Positions 17,401 through 28,022 of a stretch of 64,000 nt of DNA are shown piece by piece (position 1 is the stretch's first letter; each line of letters opens with the position of its first letter). A program made the position numbers and the translations under genes. The notes beneath the pieces are model-generated. The model was not told the DNA's origin. It was given only the letters and a program-made list of their open reading frames with translations, and did not search any database. The stretch is from contig NZ_PIGG01000004.1 in NCBI RefSeq assembly GCF_002924445.1, positions 62,001 to 126,000 of the forward strand, read 5' to 3'. Source of the DNA: Minwuia thermotolerans. GTDB taxonomy: Bacteria; Pseudomonadota; Alphaproteobacteria; Minwuiales; Minwuiaceae.

Positions 17401-18291
17401 TTAACTCTCCAGAATTCCATCGCTATCAAGATTAGTGAGTGTCTCTAACAGCTTACTCTTTACCCCAATGGCATCAACCATTTGCCGATTACCCTCTACT
17501 TCATACTCTCTTTTGATTGTCATTTTGTCTTTTGTCAACCTTATACCATTCTTTGTTAATATAGTAAAACCATCAGAATGCGTATCAACAGTGCTGTCAG
17601 CCATTGATTTCATTAGTTCCTTGACCATGGGCTTCTTGCAACTTTTGCCAGGCTTTAAAATAAATCTTCCTGAAATATTGGAGGCGGCTTCAATTTCTTC
17701 TGTACTCCGTGATTTATTAAAAAATGATGGCTGCCCTTCGCCAATCAATGACTCAAGTGTTTGTTTGAAAGATCCCACTCCCAAATCAATCTCTGCAATC
17801 CCACTTTCAAACGCTGCCCGGAATATAGAAGAGTCCAATACTGCTTGAAGCTCAAATTGAGATGCTTCTTCATCATCATGAAATTCATTAACTAGATTTG
17901 TTAGCAGAGATGTTATGGGCCCCTCCCGCATTGCGGCATTATGGAGTGTCCAAACAAGGTCGTTTCCACGAACAGCCACGAAAAGTTGCGTATGAATGAA
18001 TTCTCGGCCGTCAGGCGGATTCGCAGGCTCGGCCTCCGCAAATGGTGCCGTGGCTGCAGCTTGGATGACGGCAGCCGAAGCTCCCTTTTCGAACTTTACC
18101 AGATGCAGAAACACAGGTGTTCGGGAAATATCCCGCCGCGCGATAACACAGGAATCTCCATCAGGTAGGCTGAACACTGGCAGGGGATCACCGTCTGCGA
18201 CATCTTTCAGGCACGAATGTAAGGCACCCTGCAAGGTTCCCTTGAAATCTGAAAACCATATGGCGCGACGGAAATGCGCAGTTTTTATCAT
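17401..18291 (-). CDS. RexA-like cytoplasmic protein, accessory gene
   Basis: A 296-residue soluble protein with no membrane segment and no domain I recognise with certainty. Its order of elements (HLVKFEKGASA; FVAVRGNDLVWTL followed by GPITSLLTNLV; then GRFILKPG in a helical-basic C-terminal half) is reminiscent of lambda RexA, which has a similar GPxTSxLTxxL stretch before a basic DNA-binding half. That comparison rests on recalled sequence. GGAGGAGAGGG precedes ATG 18289-18291, and a promoter lies at 18321-18349. AT-rich toward the 3' end. It forms a two-gene operon with the membrane gene downstream. Confidence 0.6.
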   Translation of the reverse strand: MIKTAHFRRAIWFSDFKGTLQGALHSCLKDVADGDPLPVFSLPDGDSCVIARRDISRTPVFLHLVKFEKGASAAVIQAAATAPFAEAEPANPPDGREFIHTQLFVAVRGNDLVWTLHNAAMREGPITSLLTNLVNEFHDDEEASQFELQAVLDSSIFRAAFESGIAEIDLGVGSFKQTLESLIGEGQPSFFNKSRSTEEIEAASNISGRFILKPGKSCKKPMVKELMKSMADSTVDTHSDGFTILTKNGIRLTKDKMTIKREYEVEGNRQMVDAIGVKSKLLETLTNLDSDGILES

Positions 18292-18320
18292 CCCTCTCCT
18301 CCCCCATTGGTCGTTTATTT

Positions 18321-18349
18321 ATTGTAGACGCAACTTCTACGACGCTCAA
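18321..18349 (-). promoter_or_regulatory. sigma-70 promoter of the RexAB-like pair
   Basis: Minus strand: -35 TTGAGC (18349-18344), exactly 17 bases, -10 TACAAT (18326-18321). It would start transcription about 20-25 bases before the RexA-like start codon, leaving a short leader with a strong ribosome-binding site. Confidence 0.7.
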
Positions 18350-18446
18350 GTCCCACTGCAATTCTTGGAACTTCCCCTTCCCCCTCTCCCCCCGCTATCC
18401 TCCGCCCGATTAATGCAGGTGCATCACGGCGGGGAGGCGAGGTCCG

Positions 18447-19274
18447 GTGGACTACGAACAGATCATCTACGAGACGGCGGACGGCGTGGCGGTCGTGACC
18501 ATGAACCGGCCGGACCGCATGAACGCCATGACCCCGGTGATGAACGGGGAGCTGCGTCACGCCATGCTGGCCGCGAGCGACGATCCGGCGGTGAGGGCCA
18601 TCGTGCTGACCGGCGCGGGCCGCGGCTTCTGCGCCGGCGCGGACGTCGCCCGGCTGTCCAACACCGCCGCTGGCGGCGGGCGGGAGGCCGAGCCCCTGCC
18701 CGTCGCGGGCACCATCGCGAACGGCCTCGACCTGCCGGAAGGCTTCGCGAAGAAATACGCTTGGCTGACCACCGTGCCCAAGCCGGTGATCGCGGCGGTG
18801 AACGGCGCCGCGGTCGGCGTCGGCCTGGTCATGGCGCTCTATGCCGACATCCGCATCTGCTCGGCGCAGGCCAAGCTCGGCACCGCCTTCGCAAAGCGCG
18901 GACTGGTCGCCGAGTACGGCCTGGCCTGGCTGCTGCCGCGCGTGGTCGGGCCGTCGCGGGCGCTGGACCTGCTCTACTCGGCGCGGCTGGTGGAGGGCGC
19001 GGAGGCCGAGCGCATGGGCCTGGTCGACCGCGCCGTGGCGCCGGAAGCGGTGCTGGACGAGGCGAAGGCCTATGCCCGCATGCTGGCCGATGACGTCTCG
19101 CCCAGGTCCACGCGGGTGATCAAGGATCTGGTCTGGCGCTCCCTGATCCAGGACATGGACCAAGCCCAGGACCAGTCGCAGACGGAGATGGAGGCGGCGC
19201 TGAAATCGGACGACTTCCGCGAAGGCATCGCCGCCTGGCAGGAAAAGCGCCAGCCGAAGTTCCGGGGCGCCTGA
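18447..19274 (+). CDS. enoyl-CoA hydratase/isomerase family protein
   Basis: A 275-residue crotonase-fold protein. The oxyanion-hole segments are visible: GAGRGFCAGADV and AAVNGAAVGVGL. GTG start at 18447 with GGGGAGGCGAGG upstream. First of three same-strand genes with an acyl-CoA dehydrogenase 4 bases downstream, implying beta-oxidation-like breakdown of an acyl-CoA whose identity is unknown. Confidence 0.9.
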   Translation: MDYEQIIYETADGVAVVTMNRPDRMNAMTPVMNGELRHAMLAASDDPAVRAIVLTGAGRGFCAGADVARLSNTAAGGGREAEPLPVAGTIANGLDLPEGFAKKYAWLTTVPKPVIAAVNGAAVGVGLVMALYADIRICSAQAKLGTAFAKRGLVAEYGLAWLLPRVVGPSRALDLLYSARLVEGAEAERMGLVDRAVAPEAVLDEAKAYARMLADDVSPRSTRVIKDLVWRSLIQDMDQAQDQSQTEMEAALKSDDFREGIAAWQEKRQPKFRGA

Positions 19275-19278
19275 GCCG

Positions 19279-20475
19279 ATGGACCTTTCGCCGACGGAGA
19301 AGGAACAGGCCTTCCGCGAGGAGGTGCGCGGCTGGCTGGCGGCGAACCTGCCCGCCGACATCGCCGACAAGGTCAAGCGCGGCCTGATGGTGGCGAAGCC
19401 GGACATGCTGCGCTGGCACGCCATCCTGCGGGAGAAGGGCTGGCTGGCCCCCAACTGGCCGAAGGCGGCGGGCGGCGCCGGCTTCTCCATCATGGAACGC
19501 CACATCTTCGACATGGAATGCCGCCTGGCCCACGCGCCGCCGGCCATGGCCTTCAACTTCCACATGATCGGGCCGGCGCTGATCGCCTTCGGCACCGACG
19601 CGCAGAAGGCGCATTACCTGCCGAAGATCCTCTCGGACGCGCACTGGTGGTGCCAGGGCTATTCCGAGCCCGGCGCGGGCTCCGACCTGGCCGGCGTGTC
19701 GACCCGGGCGGTGCGCGACGGCGACGAGTACGTCGTCACCGGCTCCAAGATCTGGACCAGCGCGGCGGACGTCGCCGACATGATCTTCTGCCTGGTCCGC
19801 ACGGACCCGGACGCGAAGAAGCAGGAGGGTATCTCCTTCCTGCTGATGGACATGACCGCGCCCGGCGTCGAGGTGAAGCCGCTGATCGCGCTGAACGGCC
19901 GGCGGCTGTGGAACATCGTCACCTTCGACGAGGTGCGGGTGCCGGCGGCCAACCTGCTGGGCCGGGAGAACGAAGGCTGGACCGTGGCCAAGAAGCTGCT
20001 GGGCGACGAGCGGCTGTTCGTCTCCCGCGTGTCCGAGAACACGCGCATCCTCTCCATCGTCAAGGAAGTCTGCGCCGCCGAATCCTCGGAGGGCCGGCCG
20101 CTGCTGGAGGACCCGGACTTCGCGCTCACGATCGCCGATCTGGAGAGCCGTCTCAAGGCGCTGGAGATGACCTCGCTGCGCATCCTGGCCGAGGCCGATG
20201 CGGGCGGGCGGGTTGGCGCCGAGCCCTCCATGACGAAACTGCTGGGCAGCCACATGGTCCAGGACCTGGACGAGGTGCTCTACCGCGCCATCGGCTATTA
20301 CGGCGCGCCGGATCATTCCGGCTTCCTGTTCCGCGGCGAGAACCAGTTGCCCGTGGGCCCGGATTACGCCGTCGGCATCACCTCGGGCCAGCTCCATCAC
20401 CGCGGCTTCACCATCGCGGGCGGCACCTCGGAAGTGCAGCGCGGCGTCCTCGCCAAGGCGGTGCTGGGGCTGTAG
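19279..20475 (+). CDS. acyl-CoA dehydrogenase
   Basis: A 398-residue FAD-dependent dehydrogenase. Motifs: GWLAPNWPKAAGG in the N-terminal helical domain, YSEPGAGSDLAGV (substrate/FAD), TGSKIWTSAADVADM, FDEVRVPAANLLG and the C-terminal AGGTSEVQRGVLAKAVLGL. The start is 4 bases after the enoyl-CoA hydratase stop. Substrate chain type cannot be told from sequence. Confidence 0.92.
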   Translation: MDLSPTEKEQAFREEVRGWLAANLPADIADKVKRGLMVAKPDMLRWHAILREKGWLAPNWPKAAGGAGFSIMERHIFDMECRLAHAPPAMAFNFHMIGPALIAFGTDAQKAHYLPKILSDAHWWCQGYSEPGAGSDLAGVSTRAVRDGDEYVVTGSKIWTSAADVADMIFCLVRTDPDAKKQEGISFLLMDMTAPGVEVKPLIALNGRRLWNIVTFDEVRVPAANLLGRENEGWTVAKKLLGDERLFVSRVSENTRILSIVKEVCAAESSEGRPLLEDPDFALTIADLESRLKALEMTSLRILAEADAGGRVGAEPSMTKLLGSHMVQDLDEVLYRAIGYYGAPDHSGFLFRGENQLPVGPDYAVGITSGQLHHRGFTIAGGTSEVQRGVLAKAVLGL

Positions 20476-20531
20476 GGGACAGGGCGAACCGTCTACCATC
20501 CACCCGAATCGCCTGAAGGGGGGAGGAAGGC

Positions 20532-21320
20532 ATGAGCGACAGCGAAGGCGCGGCCCGCGTCGGCTACGAGGTGCGCGGCCGCGTGGCGGTCATCACCATG
20601 AACCGCGCGCCGGTGAACGCGGTCGACTTCCCCATGATCGACGCCATCCACGACCGGATGCGCGAAGCGGACGCCGACCGCGGCGTCGGCGCCATCGTGC
20701 TGGCCAGCGCGGTCGAGGGCATGTTCTGCGGCGGCATGGACCTGAAGATGATCCGCGGCGCCGGCGGCCTCGGCATGCGCGACTTCCTCAACCGCTTCTA
20801 TCTCGACACGCTGGACCTGCAGGCGAAGCTCGCCAAGCCGACCATCGCCGCCGTCAACGGCCCGGCGCGCGGCGCGGGGATGACGCTCTCCATCACCTGC
20901 GACGTCATCGTCTGCGCCGAAAGCGCGAGCCTGGGCTATCCGGAGATCGATGTCGGCGTGCTGCCGGCCATCCACTTCGCCCACCTGCCGGCGGTGATCG
21001 GCCGCCACCGCGCCTTCGAGCTGCTGTTCACCGGGGAAACCTTCACCCCCGCCGAGGCGAAGGCGATGGGGCTGGTCAACCAGGTGGTCCCGGACGCCGA
21101 ACTGATGGACAGCGCCATGGCGCTGGCGGGGACGTTCGCCGCCAAGTCACCGACGGTGATGCGCCTGGGCCGGCAGGCCTTCTGGCGGGCGCAGGACCTT
21201 GACTACCGGCGCAACGTCGCCGCCCAGGTGGAGATGATGTGCGCGCTGGCGGAGACCGACGACTTCGAGGAAGGCCTCGCCGCCTTCGCCGAGAAGCGCA
21301 AGCCGGACTGGGGGCGGTGA
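20532..21320 (+). CDS. enoyl-CoA hydratase/isomerase family protein
   Basis: A second crotonase-fold protein, 262 residues: GMFCGGMDLKMIRG for the first oxyanion loop and AAVNGPARGAGMTLSITCDV for the second. The usual catalytic glutamates are not obvious: YPEIDVGVLPA is present around the second position. GGGGGGAGG precedes the ATG. It ends the acyl-CoA cluster. Confidence 0.88.
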   Translation: MSDSEGAARVGYEVRGRVAVITMNRAPVNAVDFPMIDAIHDRMREADADRGVGAIVLASAVEGMFCGGMDLKMIRGAGGLGMRDFLNRFYLDTLDLQAKLAKPTIAAVNGPARGAGMTLSITCDVIVCAESASLGYPEIDVGVLPAIHFAHLPAVIGRHRAFELLFTGETFTPAEAKAMGLVNQVVPDAELMDSAMALAGTFAAKSPTVMRLGRQAFWRAQDLDYRRNVAAQVEMMCALAETDDFEEGLAAFAEKRKPDWGR

Positions 21321-21379
21321 CGTCATCCGGGGAACGACCGGCTCACCGCTTCGGCCTTGACCCCGGATCGTTCCGTCAA

Positions 21380-21497
21380 TCGGCTGAACCGCCACTCACT
21401 CAGCCTGTCACCCCCGCCTCCGTGCGGGGGTCCGGAGCGGCTTCGCCGCAAGTCGACGGTCCTGACCGGATGCCCGCACGGGGGCGGGCATGACATC
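21380..21497. repeat. dispersed palindromic repeat, family A, copy 3
   Basis: GCTGAACCGCCACTCACTCA lead-in, GTCACCCCCGCC..GCGGGGGTCCGGAGCGGCTTCGCCGC and GGATGCCCGCAC..GCGGGCATGACATC. Together with the family C copy and the serC leader it fills the 389-base gap 21321-21709. Confidence 0.8.
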
Positions 21498-21535
21498 GAA
21501 GCGGCGGTGAGATACCCGGCGCCGCCGAAAGCCCA

Positions 21536-21581
21536 ATGATCCAGAAGGCGCGCGGGCCAGCCATGCCATCCCTCGCGCGCC
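21536..21581 (+). repeat. dispersed repeat, family C, copy 3
   Basis: AATGATCCAGAAGGCGCGCG, then GGCCAGCCATGCCATCCCTCGCGCG. As with copy 2, it lies right after a family A copy, so A and C may travel as a composite. Confidence 0.65.
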
Positions 21582-21644
21582 ACCGGCAGCGACCGCTCAC
21601 GCCATAACGTCGCAGGCCGGTGTCGCATGTTGACCGGAATCTGT

Positions 21645-21709
21645 CGCAGCCTATCTTCCGCTGCGGGTCACCTCCCCCCAACGGGAGGCTCAGTACTGGA
21701 AGGTACTCA
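21645..21709 (+). promoter_or_regulatory. structured 5' leader of serC (candidate serC RNA motif)
   Basis: Three hairpins lie back to back before the serC start: CGCAGC/GCTGCG (21645-21665), CCTCCC/GGGAGG (21671-21688) and AGTAC/GTACT (21692-21707). The loop of the last holds the GGAAG ribosome-binding site. A conserved serC RNA motif made of tandem hairpins is known upstream of serC in alphaproteobacteria; this is a plausible instance, but I have not compared it with the covariance model. Confidence 0.5.
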
Positions 21710-22870
21710 ATGCAGAAACCGGAAAGGCGTCCGGCGGCGCCTGAATTCTCGTCCGGTCCGTGCGCCAAGCGCCCGGGCTGGTCCGCCGAAGCCCTGGCCG
21801 ACGCTGCGCTCGGCCGCTCTCACCGCGCATCCATCGGCAAGCAGAAGCTGAAAGAGGTCATCGACCGCTCGAAGGCGATCCTCGGCATGCCCGAGGACTG
21901 GCGCCTCGGCATCGTGCCCGGCTCCGACACCGGCGCCGTGGAAATGGCGCTGTGGTCCCTGCTGGGCCCGCGCCCCGTCGACGTCCTGGCCTGGGAGAGC
22001 TTCGGCTCCGGCTGGGTCACCGACGTGATCAAGCAGCTGAAACTGAAGGGCGCCCGCACGCTGGAGGCGGACTACGGCGCGCTGCCCGACCTCTCCGAAG
22101 TCGACTGGAGCCGCGACGTCGTCTTCACCTGGAACGGCACCACGTCGGGCGTCTGCGTGCCCGGCGCGGACTGGATCCCCGCCGACCGCGCCGGCCTGGC
22201 GATCTGCGACGCCACCTCGGCGGCCTTCGCCATGCCGCTCGACTGGTCGAAACTCGACGTCGTCACCTGGTCCTGGCAGAAGGTGCTGGGCGGCGAGGCC
22301 GCGCACGGGATGCTCGCGCTGTCGCCGCGCGCCGTCGAACGGCTGGAGAGCCACACCCCGCCCTGGCCGATGCCCAAGGTCTTCCGCCTGACCAAGTCCG
22401 GCAAGATCAACGAGGGCGTCTTCAAGGGCGAGACCATCAACACGCCCTCCATGCTGGCCGTCGAGGACGCGCTGGACGCCCTGAAATGGGCCGAGAGCAT
22501 CGGCGGACTGGACGGCCTGATCGGCCGCACCCGCGCCAATCTCGACGCCATGGCCGATTGGGCCGGGCGGACGGACTGGGTCGACTTCCTGGCGAAGGAC
22601 CCGGCCAGCCGCTCCTCCACCTCGGTCTGCCTGGCGATCACCGACGACTGGTTCGCCGCGCAGCCGGCCGACGTGCAGAAGGACATCCCGAAGCGGATGG
22701 CCACGCTGCTGGAGAAGGAGGGCGTCGCCTACGACATCAACGGCTACCGCGACGCGCCGCCCGGCCTCCGGATCTGGTGCGGCGCCACGGTCGAGACCGG
22801 CGACGTCAGGGCGCTCTGTCCCTGGCTCGACTGGGCCTACGCCACCGTCAAGGCCGACATCTCCGGCTGA
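21710..22870 (+). CDS. serC: phosphoserine aminotransferase
   Basis: A 386-residue PLP enzyme that makes 3-phosphoserine from 3-phosphohydroxypyruvate. Features of the alphaproteobacterial SerC subgroup: [12 protein letters not shown] at the N-terminus, [37 protein letters not shown], and the PLP lysine in SWQKVLGG near residue 190. ATG 21710 was chosen because GGAAGG lies just upstream; the frame extends to 21620 through the leader hairpins. serA follows, separated by a family A repeat. Confidence 0.93.
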   Translation: MQKPERRPAAPEFSSGPCAKRPGWSAEALADAALGRSHRASIGKQKLKEVIDRSKAILGMPEDWRLGIVPGSDTGAVEMALWSLLGPRPVDVLAWESFGSGWVTDVIKQLKLKGARTLEADYGALPDLSEVDWSRDVVFTWNGTTSGVCVPGADWIPADRAGLAICDATSAAFAMPLDWSKLDVVTWSWQKVLGGEAAHGMLALSPRAVERLESHTPPWPMPKVFRLTKSGKINEGVFKGETINTPSMLAVEDALDALKWAESIGGLDGLIGRTRANLDAMADWAGRTDWVDFLAKDPASRSSTSVCLAITDDWFAAQPADVQKDIPKRMATLLEKEGVAYDINGYRDAPPGLRIWCGATVETGDVRALCPWLDWAYATVKADISG

Positions 22871-22888
22871 ATACACCCCGCAACGCCG

Positions 22889-22973
22889 GTCACCCCCGCC
22901 TCGTGCGGGGGTCCGGCTCCGGCGCCGCCACTTCACCGCAGCAACCGGATGCCCGCACGGGCGGGCATGACGT
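22889..22973. repeat. dispersed palindromic repeat, family A, copy 4
   Basis: GTCACCCCCGCC-TCGTGCGGGGGTCCGG and GGATGCCCGCACGGGCGGGCATGAC; the middle GGAGCGGCTTCGCCGC part is altered here (CTCCGGCGCCGCCACTTC). It lies between serC and serA in a probable operon. Confidence 0.75.
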
Positions 22974-23047
22974 CCGAGCGAAGCGGCCGCCGTCAGTGAA
23001 ATGCCATTCCGCAGCGATTGCGGTCTGTTCCAGGAAAGGAACATCCC

Positions 23048-24622
23048 ATGCCCAAAGTCCTGATTTCCGACAAGATGAGCCCGCTCGCCGCCGAGACCTT
23101 CCGCCAGCGCGGCGTCCAGGTCGACGAGAGGCCCGGCCTCTCCAAGGAGGAGCTGCTCGAGATCATCGGCGAGTATGACGGCCTCGCCATCCGCTCCGCC
23201 ACCAAGGTCACCGCCGACGTGCTGGCTGCCGCCCCGGGCCTGAAGGTCATCGGCCGCGCCGGCATCGGCGTCGACAATGTCGATGTCGAGGCCGCGACCG
23301 CCGCCGGCGTCTGCGTCATGAACACGCCCTTCGGCAACTCCATCACCACCGCCGAGCACGCCATCGCCATGATGATGGCGCTGGCCCGCCAGATCCCCCA
23401 GGCCGACCGCTCCACCCAGGCCGGCAAGTGGGAGAAGTCCAAGTTCATGGGCGTCGAGGTGACGGCCAAGACCCTCGGCATCATCGGCTGCGGCAATATC
23501 GGCTCCATCGTCGCCAGCCGCGCCCAGGGCCTGCGCATGAGGGTGATCGCCGCCGACCCCTATCTCTCCGTCGAGCGCGCCAAGGAGATCGGCGTCGAGA
23601 AGGTCGAGCTGGACGAGCTCTACGCCCGTTCCGACTTCATCAGCCTGCACACGCCGCTGACCGACCAGACCCGCAACATCATCGACGCCGCGACCATCGC
23701 GAAGATGAAGGACGGGGTGCGCATCATCAACTGCGCCCGCGGCGGCCTGGTGGTCGAGGAAGACCTGCGCAAGGCGCTCGATGACGGCAAGGTCGCCGGC
23801 GCGGCGATCGACGTCTTCCTCAAGGAGCCGGCGAAGGAGAACGTGCTGTTCGGCCAGCCCGACGTTATCACCACCCCGCACCTGGGCGCCTCCACCACCG
23901 AGGCGCAGGTCAACGTCGCCCTGCAGGTGGCCGAGCAGATGTCGGACTTCCTGCTCGACGGCGCGGTTTCCAACGCGCTCAACATGGCCTCCGTCACCGC
24001 CGAGGAGGCGCCGCGGCTGCGCCCCTACATCAAGCTGGCGGAACAGCTGGGCGGCTTCATGGGCCAGACCCTGCAGAGCTCCATCAAGACCGTCCGCATC
24101 GCCTATCAGGGCCGGGTGGCGAAGCTGAACGTGAAGCCGCTCTCGGCGGTGCTGCTGCAGAACCTGCTCAAGCACCAGATGGACTCGGTCAACATGGTCA
24201 ACGCCCCCGTGCTGGCGCAGGACCGCGGCATTCACGTGGTCGAGGAGCGCGACGAGACGCCGGGCAACTACCAGACGGCGATCCGGCTGTTCGTGGAAAC
24301 CGAGAACGGTGCCCGCGGCATCGGCGGCACGCTGTTCGCCGGCGACATGCCGCGCATCGTCGAGATCGACACGATCTCGCTGGAGGCGGAATTCGGCGAG
24401 AACATGCTGTTCATCCGCAATCTGGACAAGCCGGGCTTCATCGGCCGGCTCGGCATGCTGCTGGGCGACGCCGGGGTCAATATCGGCACCTTCCACCTGG
24501 GTCGCGCCAACGGCAACGCCGTCTCCTTCATCGAGGTCGACGGCCCGGTGCCCGAGGCGGTGCTGAAGCAGGTCGCCGGCCTGAAGGACTACGTCCAGCG
24601 GGTCCACGCCCTCAGGTTCTAG
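23048..24622 (+). CDS. serA: phosphoglycerate dehydrogenase
   Basis: A 524-residue long-form SerA, NAD-dependent first enzyme of serine synthesis. NAD-binding GIIGCGNIGSIVA near residue 143, catalytic regions NCARGGLVVEEDL and TTPHLGASTTEAQ, an allosteric substrate-binding intervening domain and a C-terminal ACT domain (LDKPGFIGRLGMLL..GVNIGTFHLGR) that senses serine. AGGAAAGGAAC precedes the ATG. Confidence 0.96.
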   Translation: MPKVLISDKMSPLAAETFRQRGVQVDERPGLSKEELLEIIGEYDGLAIRSATKVTADVLAAAPGLKVIGRAGIGVDNVDVEAATAAGVCVMNTPFGNSITTAEHAIAMMMALARQIPQADRSTQAGKWEKSKFMGVEVTAKTLGIIGCGNIGSIVASRAQGLRMRVIAADPYLSVERAKEIGVEKVELDELYARSDFISLHTPLTDQTRNIIDAATIAKMKDGVRIINCARGGLVVEEDLRKALDDGKVAGAAIDVFLKEPAKENVLFGQPDVITTPHLGASTTEAQVNVALQVAEQMSDFLLDGAVSNALNMASVTAEEAPRLRPYIKLAEQLGGFMGQTLQSSIKTVRIAYQGRVAKLNVKPLSAVLLQNLLKHQMDSVNMVNAPVLAQDRGIHVVEERDETPGNYQTAIRLFVETENGARGIGGTLFAGDMPRIVEIDTISLEAEFGENMLFIRNLDKPGFIGRLGMLLGDAGVNIGTFHLGRANGNAVSFIEVDGPVPEAVLKQVAGLKDYVQRVHALRF

Positions 24623-24634
24623 GTCGTTCCGCTG

Positions 24635-24752
24635 TTTGATTGAACCGCCATTCACTCGGCGTGTCACCCCCGCCTCTGTGCGGGGGTCCGGAGCGGCTTC
24701 GCCGCAAGTCGATGATCTTGGCCGGATGCCCGCACAAGGCGGGCATGACACC
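24635..24752. repeat. dispersed palindromic repeat, family A, copy 5
   Basis: TTGATTGAACCGCCATTCAC lead-in, GTCACCCCCGCC..GCGGGGGTCCGGAGCGGCTTCGCCGC and GGATGCCCGCACAAGGCGGGCATGACACC. It is directly after serA. Confidence 0.8.
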
Positions 24753-24819
24753 AAAGCCCCAGTGGCTATTCAATCTCCTCAAGGTTTGCTCTGAGGGCGC
24801 GGGTCAGCGTCGGTGCGAT

Positions 24820-24857
24820 CCCCCACCCTGCCCTCCCCCTGACCAAGGGGGAGGGTG
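24820..24857. repeat. dispersed palindromic repeat, family B, copy 3
   Basis: CCCCCACCCTGCCCTCCCCC then TGACCAAGGGGGAGGGTGG; a hairpin of CCCTCCCCCT and AGGGGGAGGG arms. With family A copy 5 and the ftsH terminator it accounts for the 24623-24939 gap. Confidence 0.6.
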
Positions 24858-24881
24858 GACCGGCCCGCCGGCGCCGAACAG

Positions 24882-24912
24882 AAAAACCCCGCGGGTTGCG
24901 GCCCGCGGGGTT
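24882..24912 (-). terminator. terminator of ftsH
   Basis: A 9-bp perfect GC stem (CCCCGCGGG/CCCGCGGGG, six-base loop), followed on the minus strand by a T run (A run at 24882-24886). It lies about 30 bases after the ftsH stop. Confidence 0.85.
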
Positions 24913-24939
24913 CATTCGTTCGCGCCGGTGGCGGAGCGG

Positions 24940-26871
<1,932 letters not shown>

Positions 26872-27017
26872 GTGTTTCCCGTTTCGATCATGTCATCAGG
26901 GCGCCGGCCGCTCCGGCGGAGAGACCGCCAGTCTCGGCGCACCTTTGCTAGATAAGCGTTAAAGCGTTTCGGGCAAGCAGGCGCAAGGGCCGATCTTTCG
27001 CCGCGCGCCTCCGTGGA

Positions 27018-28022
27018 TCAGAGTTGATCGCCGCGTGTGGACCGCGCCTCCGCCGCCACGCTCAACGCCGTCCGGTCCAGCGCCAGCACCGTGCCGCCCA
27101 CCGTGACCCGGCGCTGGGTCTCCAGCCGCGCCATGGCGTCCTCCAGCCGGCCGAGCGGCGCGCGCGCGCCCGCCACTTCCCGGATCGCGCGGTCGAGCAC
27201 GCGCAGCGCCATCTCCTCGGGCAGGGCCCGCCAGCCGGCGGGGTCCAGCACCAGCGGCCGCGCCGACGGGTCGGCGCAGAGCGCCGCGAAGGCGTCGCCG
27301 GCGGCGGTCTCCAGCGCGTCGGCGGCCCGCGCCGCGCGCCGCGCCAGCCGGCCCAGCCGGCGGCGGAGACGGCCGTCCTCGTCCAGTTCCGCCAGCCAGC
27401 CGTCCAGCCGGTTGCGCTCGAACTCGGGGCTGTCATTGCCGGGATCCTCGATCCAGTCGTCGCCGGCGTCGCGCAGCAGCGCCAGCAGATCGGCCCGCGC
27501 CACGCCCAGCAGGGGCCGGATCAGGCGCAGGCCTCCGCGGCGGCTCTCGGGCCGCATCGCCGCCAGCCCGTCCAGCCCGCTGCCGCGCCTGAGACGCATC
27601 AGCACCGTCGCGGCCTGGTCGTCCCGGTGGTGGCCGATGAACAATTCGCCAGCGCCGTACGCGCGGCACCAGTCGAGGAGCAGCGCGTAACGCGCCTCCC
27701 GCGCGGCTTCCTGCAGCCCGGAGCCGGGGCGGGCGCCCTGCCGGGCGAGCACCGCCGCGTCGACGCCCAGCGCCCGCGCCCTGCGCGCCGCCAGCTCGGC
27801 CTCCGCCGCCGATTCGGACCGCAATCCGTGATCCACGACCAGGGCGCTGACCCGCCGTCCGCTTTCCGCGGCCCAGTCCCGGGTCAGGCGCAGCAGCGCG
27901 GTGCTGTCGGGGCCGCCGGAGAACGCCACGGCGACGTGCGGACCCGCCGGCGGCAGGGCCGCGAGCGCGGCCCGGAAGGCCGCCGCCGGACCGCCGTCAG
28001 CAGCCCGCCCGGCGGCGCTCAC
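27018..28022 (-). CDS. tilS: tRNA(Ile)-lysidine synthase
   Basis: A 334-residue N-type ATP pyrophosphatase that puts lysidine on C34 of tRNA-Ile(CAU). The PP-loop AFSGGPDSTALLRL is near residues 33-46; VVDHGLRSES, GHHRDDQAATVLMRL, RPLLGVARADL and DDWIEDPGNDSPEFERNRL are the conserved TilS segments. The C-terminal extra domain is short. Its start overlaps the end of cpoB by 26 bases, and ftsH follows, the common tilS-ftsH order. Confidence 0.92.
   Translation of the reverse strand: MSAAGRAADGGPAAAFRAALAALPPAGPHVAVAFSGGPDSTALLRLTRDWAAESGRRVSALVVDHGLRSESAAEAELAARRARALGVDAAVLARQGARPGSGLQEAAREARYALLLDWCRAYGAGELFIGHHRDDQAATVLMRLRRGSGLDGLAAMRPESRRGGLRLIRPLLGVARADLLALLRDAGDDWIEDPGNDSPEFERNRLDGWLAELDEDGRLRRRLGRLARRAARAADALETAAGDAFAALCADPSARPLVLDPAGWRALPEEMALRVLDRAIREVAGARAPLGRLEDAMARLETQRRVTVGGTVLALDRTALSVAAEARSTRGDQL

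Noticed and set aside
16924-18291. Kiwa defence system (KwaA/KwaB)
   Set aside because: Gene order and the layout of the soluble protein do not fit what I recall of KwaB (DUF4868); RexAB-like fits better, though neither was tested by alignment.
7729-24752. CRISPR array formed by family A repeats
   Set aside because: Copies are kilobases apart with genes between them and have no regular spacers; they fit REP-like elements.
21707-24754. 1015-codon minus-strand frame
   Set aside because: Antisense shadow of serC and serA, running through repeats; no protein-like composition.
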